DNA of 64,000 nucleotides from a virus. The DNA lies in the IMG/VR virus record IMGVR_UViG_3300042567_000999, positions 1 through 64,000 of that record; one strand, written 5' to 3'. Both the position numbers and the translations under genes were made by a program. Under the pieces are notes generated by a model. That model had not been told where the DNA came from, made no database searches, and was given only the letters and a program-made list of their open reading frames with translations. Shown here in pieces: positions 60,805 through 64,000 of this stretch (position 1 is the stretch's first letter; every line of letters begins with the position of its first letter).

Positions 60805-63800
60805 ACAAAGACAAAATAAAAAAATATTTATTGAAACCGAATACGATAATATAGTTATTGTTAATCCTAATGAAGTCTATAATTCAGAAGGAAAGAATGA
60901 AGAACGATTGGTTGACCATGAAGATTTGGTTTATTACGCCAATTTAGAAACTTTTATTATACCTAGAACAAAATTAGCTATAGGTCAAAGTTTTACCGAC
61001 CCTGTAGTTAATACAACCATTGCAACTATTTTTGGGGGTGAAGAAGATTTAAAAATTAATTTTTTAAAACCAAGAGGGAAGTCTGATTTTGACACTAGTT
61101 GGTCCAACCAATTAACCGGTGAAGGTTCAAGACAAGGTGTTGCAATTAATCAAAACAAAGAAAAAGTTGTAAATTTTGAAGGTAGAAAAACATTTGAACG
61201 TTCTGTTGGGAAATACGAAGACACCCAATTATTAGGGATTAAATCAATTAAGGTTAATATAAAAGGAACTGGTGTCCCTGAAGTTAACATCGAACTTGTA
61301 GACATACAAGGAAGGTCATTATTTGAACAAGGTGAAAATTCTTTATATTCTGCATTTTTTAATTTTCCATACCCATTATTTTATTTAACACTTAAAGGTT
61401 ATTACGGAAAGGCCGTTAGATATAGATTATCTCTTATGTCTTTTAATGCGTCATTTGATGCTGATAGTGGGAATTATAATATTTCATTAAAGTTAATTGG
61501 TAAATTTACTGCATTACTTTTTGACACTCCATTGGCGTATGCTGTTAACGCACCAAAAATGTATAACACACAAATAACGGTAACAGAACCCAATGGTAAT
61601 AAAAGTTTTTTTAACACATATAAAGGTAGACAAAAGTTAGATGAGGTTTATAAAATATATAAAAGAAAAGGGTTATTACCTGAAACCTTTCCACATTTAT
61701 CAATTGAGGATTTTGTTTTAAAAGTTGAAAATTATAAAACAGCACTAAAAGCGGATTTAACTAAACAAGAAGATTTTACTAAATTAAATGATTTACAAGA
61801 TTTTTCTGAAAACTTAAGTAAACTTAATAAAGAAGTTTATGAGTATGCGTTATCAACGGTGTGCGATAGAACTAGTTACTACGTTGCCGGTGGGGAAATC
61901 TACTACCCTTTTAGAAAAGATGTTACATTCCAATCAAGAGAAGATTTTAAAACTAAGATTAAAGCAAGAATTGAAAATTATACAAATAATTTAAAAAATA
62001 ACGCATCATTTGGTGAAAATGCAAATGCTAAGTATCAAATTAATACTTTAATAAAAAACCAAAAAGACGTTATTAAAAAATTAGATTTTAATATTTGGCA
62101 AAAAAATCAAACAGATGTTAGAGACACATACTTTGCTAGGTATAATAGACAACTATCAACTACAAATAGTGACGAGTATCGTAAATTTTTGAGTGATGAA
62201 ACATTAACTGCAGTTTTTGAAACTAAAGTCCAAGATGAAAATGGGCAATGGGTTGAAGATACTCCAGATTATTTAGTTTTTGGTGATAAAACTATTGGTG
62301 ATGGAACCTATGTAAAAAATTCTTACTTAGATAAGTTAGACTCCATGAATAAGAGTTTAGAGGCTAAACAAAAAGTCATTGAAGATGAATTAACTAAATT
62401 TTACGCACAACAACAATTAAAAAGCCCGGCATCAGGAGGTTTAGGGTTTAAACCAACAATTAGAAATATTTTTGCAATTATACTAGCCGGTGCGGATGCG
62501 TTCTATCGTTTAATGGATGAAACACATACAGACGCTTGGAACGTAAAATCTAATAAAAATAGATTGTTAGCTGTTATTCCTGAAAATAAAAACTTTTCAG
62601 TTGACGCTCAAAAAGCATTACAAAAATCTAGTACGGAACTTAATAGTGATAATGTTGTTTATCCTTGGCCATTATATTTTACTTTAGAAAAACAAGAAAA
62701 TAATTCAGAATTGTATGTAATACAATACCCTGGAGACGCTAGATACATTCAACAGACAAATGCGTATGATTATAAAATTTGGCCTGAAGTTGGTTTTGTT
62801 GAGTCGTATATTAAAGCTAGTTTGGAAAAAGAAAAACCAACAAGTAATTACTCATATGACAATCCTTCAGACGTTACAAAATACGTACCATCAAGTACTG
62901 TTGAGTTTCCCTTCAAACAGGCACCATACCAAGATTTAAATGCTATTAAAATATTTTATGAATTATTTGAAAGAACTTTTATAAGTTCACACTACGGAAA
63001 TATACCAACAGACGCGGCAACCAAAAATCAAGTGGATAAATTTTTTGGAGATATAGAGAGTTTAAATTTAAGTTTAATTGCTCCTGAAGATATTACAATA
63101 AATCAGAATTTAAAAAATTTCAAATACACATTTACTAAGTTAGTTGAATACATGAAACAGATTTCAAATGACGGACAAGGTGAAAGTTGGCAAAGGTATA
63201 TAAGAGATTTTTATAATACTGAATATTTGATTAATGAGTTAAAAAATGATAATGAAATATATTCTATAGATACAATATCATCAGAATCTAAGAAAATATC
63301 GGCAGATTTACCTTTAGTAAAAAATGTAAAAGAATTTTTAAAAGATAGCCAAACTTCAGAAAAAAACACATTAGATACATACCCATTTACCGATTTAACT
63401 TGGTTGAAAAATAACATGGCTAATGGGGAATCTATCGGGACTTACGAAGATTTTAATAATACAACGAATACATATTCTTTTATTGAAGATAAAAAATTAA
63501 TTGGTAGGGTTACAACTTCTGAAAATTATAGTAATATTAAACTGTTTACGAAAAACACAGTTTTTAATACTACTGCTCAAGCTTATCTTTCTAATGAAAC
63601 GTCAGAAAGACCTACTCCAATCAATTCAAGGCTATCACTTAAAAATTATTTTGAAAATAGAAAATCTAAAAATTTATACTTAACTGAATCATACATAAAT
63701 TATGGTAACAGCTATAGTGGAAATATAGGAACATTTATTCAGACTACATCATTATTGAATACCCCATATTTTGTTAACTCAATTATAGATGGAGTTAAAA

Positions 63801-64000
63801 AACAAAAAGCATTTAAAAAAAATCCATTTGTGTCGTTAGGATATTTGTTTTTAAATTCACTACCACTTATTACTACAAAAGAAAAAATTAAAGATTTTAC
63901 AGATGACCAAACATTAACCGATTTAGATTATTTGGCATCATCACTAAATAAGTTTTCATCTATACACCAAGTCCCTTATGCTTGGGTTTTAAAATACGGT
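60794..64000 (+). CDS. Giant baseplate-like protein, N-terminal part (3' end outside window)
   Basis: The frame from ATG 60794 (MAVRQRQNKKIFIETEYDNI) stays open to the right edge, giving at least 1069 residues; I followed it through without finding a stop. GTGVPEVNIELVDIQGRSLF and LFYLTLKGYYGKAVRYRLSL near residues 150-220 and GGGEIYYPF-like sequence (AGGEIYYPFRKD) later suggest a hub or wedge protein with a tube-like beta domain. Long Lys/Glu helices follow from ~300. Together with the preceding genes it belongs to the baseplate run. No family could be named with certainty. Confidence 0.6.
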   Translation, partial: MAVRQRQNKKIFIETEYDNIVIVNPNEVYNSEGKNEERLVDHEDLVYYANLETFIIPRTKLAIGQSFTDPVVNTTIATIFGGEEDLKINFLKPRGKSDFDTSWSNQLTGEGSRQGVAINQNKEKVVNFEGRKTFERSVGKYEDTQLLGIKSIKVNIKGTGVPEVNIELVDIQGRSLFEQGENSLYSAFFNFPYPLFYLTLKGYYGKAVRYRLSLMSFNASFDADSGNYNISLKLIGKFTALLFDTPLAYAVNAPKMYNTQITVTEPNGNKSFFNTYKGRQKLDEVYKIYKRKGLLPETFPHLSIEDFVLKVENYKTALKADLTKQEDFTKLNDLQDFSENLSKLNKEVYEYALSTVCDRTSYYVAGGEIYYPFRKDVTFQSREDFKTKIKARIENYTNNLKNNASFGENANAKYQINTLIKNQKDVIKKLDFNIWQKNQTDVRDTYFARYNRQLSTTNSDEYRKFLSDETLTAVFETKVQDENGQWVEDTPDYLVFGDKTIGDGTYVKNSYLDKLDSMNKSLEAKQKVIEDELTKFYAQQQLKSPASGGLGFKPTIRNIFAIILAGADAFYRLMDETHTDAWNVKSNKNRLLAVIPENKNFSVDAQKALQKSSTELNSDNVVYPWPLYFTLEKQENNSELYVIQYPGDARYIQQTNAYDYKIWPEVGFVESYIKASLEKEKPTSNYSYDNPSDVTKYVPSSTVEFPFKQAPYQDLNAIKIFYELFERTFISSHYGNIPTDAATKNQVDKFFGDIESLNLSLIAPEDITINQNLKNFKYTFTKLVEYMKQISNDGQGESWQRYIRDFYNTEYLINELKNDNEIYSIDTISSESKKISADLPLVKNVKEFLKDSQTSEKNTLDTYPFTDLTWLKNNMANGESIGTYEDFNNTTNTYSFIEDKKLIGRVTTSENYSNIKLFTKNTVFNTTAQAYLSNETSERPTPINSRLSLKNYFENRKSKNLYLTESYINYGNSYSGNIGTFIQTTSLLNTPYFVNSIIDGVKKQKAFKKNPFVSLGYLFLNSLPLITTKEKIKDFTDDQTLTDLDYLASSLNKFSSIHQVPYAWVLKYG

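Noticed and set aside
1-64000. tRNA, rRNA, integrase, transposase or attachment sites
   Set aside because: None could be recognised by eye. A tRNA search program would be needed to exclude a cryptic tRNA; a hit inside an intergenic gap would overturn this.

Overview
The window is one continuous piece of a large, AT-rich, contractile-tailed (T4-like) phage genome. The T4-type parts recognised are a gp23-type major capsid protein preceded by a scaffold-like tail end, a gp18-type sheath, a gp19-type tube, a gp26-type hub-assembly protein, a tape-measure-like protein, gp13/gp15-like neck proteins, a gp5-like OB-fold spike, a LysM/gp53-like wedge protein, a gp55-like late sigma factor and a family-B DNA polymerase. 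Genes are tightly packed, often with ATGA or TAATG overlaps. Most starts lack a Shine-Dalgarno sequence and instead follow A-rich leaders. With the low GC and the sugar genes, this suggests a phage of a Bacteroidota (Flavobacteriia-like) host; that host call is inference. No integrase, tRNA, CRISPR array or insertion sequence was seen.

Layout: (i) 1-3180 (+): scaffold-like end, major capsid protein, terminator, a Cys-motif (DUF5872-like) protein. (ii) 3177-10048 (-): structural/baseplate genes and the late sigma factor. (iii) 10048-32034 (-): a glycan-synthesis island of more than twenty genes, interrupted only by PhoH, dUTPase, an exonuclease and two small genes. (iv) 32122-34605 (-): small conserved phage proteins. 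(v) 34657-40382 (+): a fibre-like protein with a Thr-Pro linker, a small protein, DNA polymerase. (vi) 40379-44740 (-): a small protein, gp13-like neck protein, a metalloprotease/superoxide-dismutase fusion, a SNF2 helicase. (vii) 44796-64000 (+): neck, sheath, tube, frameshifted hub-assembly gene, tape measure, a 2034-residue hub-like protein with an OmpA-like insertion, a wedge protein, and a giant baseplate-like gene running off the edge.

The glycan island is the most striking part. Gmd, a ColD-like 3-dehydratase (His-His instead of the PLP lysine) and a GDP-fucose-synthase/ColC-like reductase would make GDP-colitose or a close relative. A NeuB/NeuA pair with a SIS isomerase, SDR, TIM-barrel isomerase, VOC protein and class III aminotransferase would make a CMP-activated nonulosonate-like sugar. 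Matching transferases are next door: a fused GT11-GT10 fucosyl/colitosyltransferase and a Maf/DUF115-like protein, plus several GT2, GT4 and DUF6492-like enzymes. The phage thus appears to carry donor synthesis and transfer together, for decorating its virion or remodelling the host surface.

Regulation: a recurrent bipartite motif, TATTTAT-N2/3-TAAAA, sits just upstream of several structural genes on both strands and is a candidate late promoter for the gp55-like factor. Four strong hairpin terminators are visible, three with GAAA loops.
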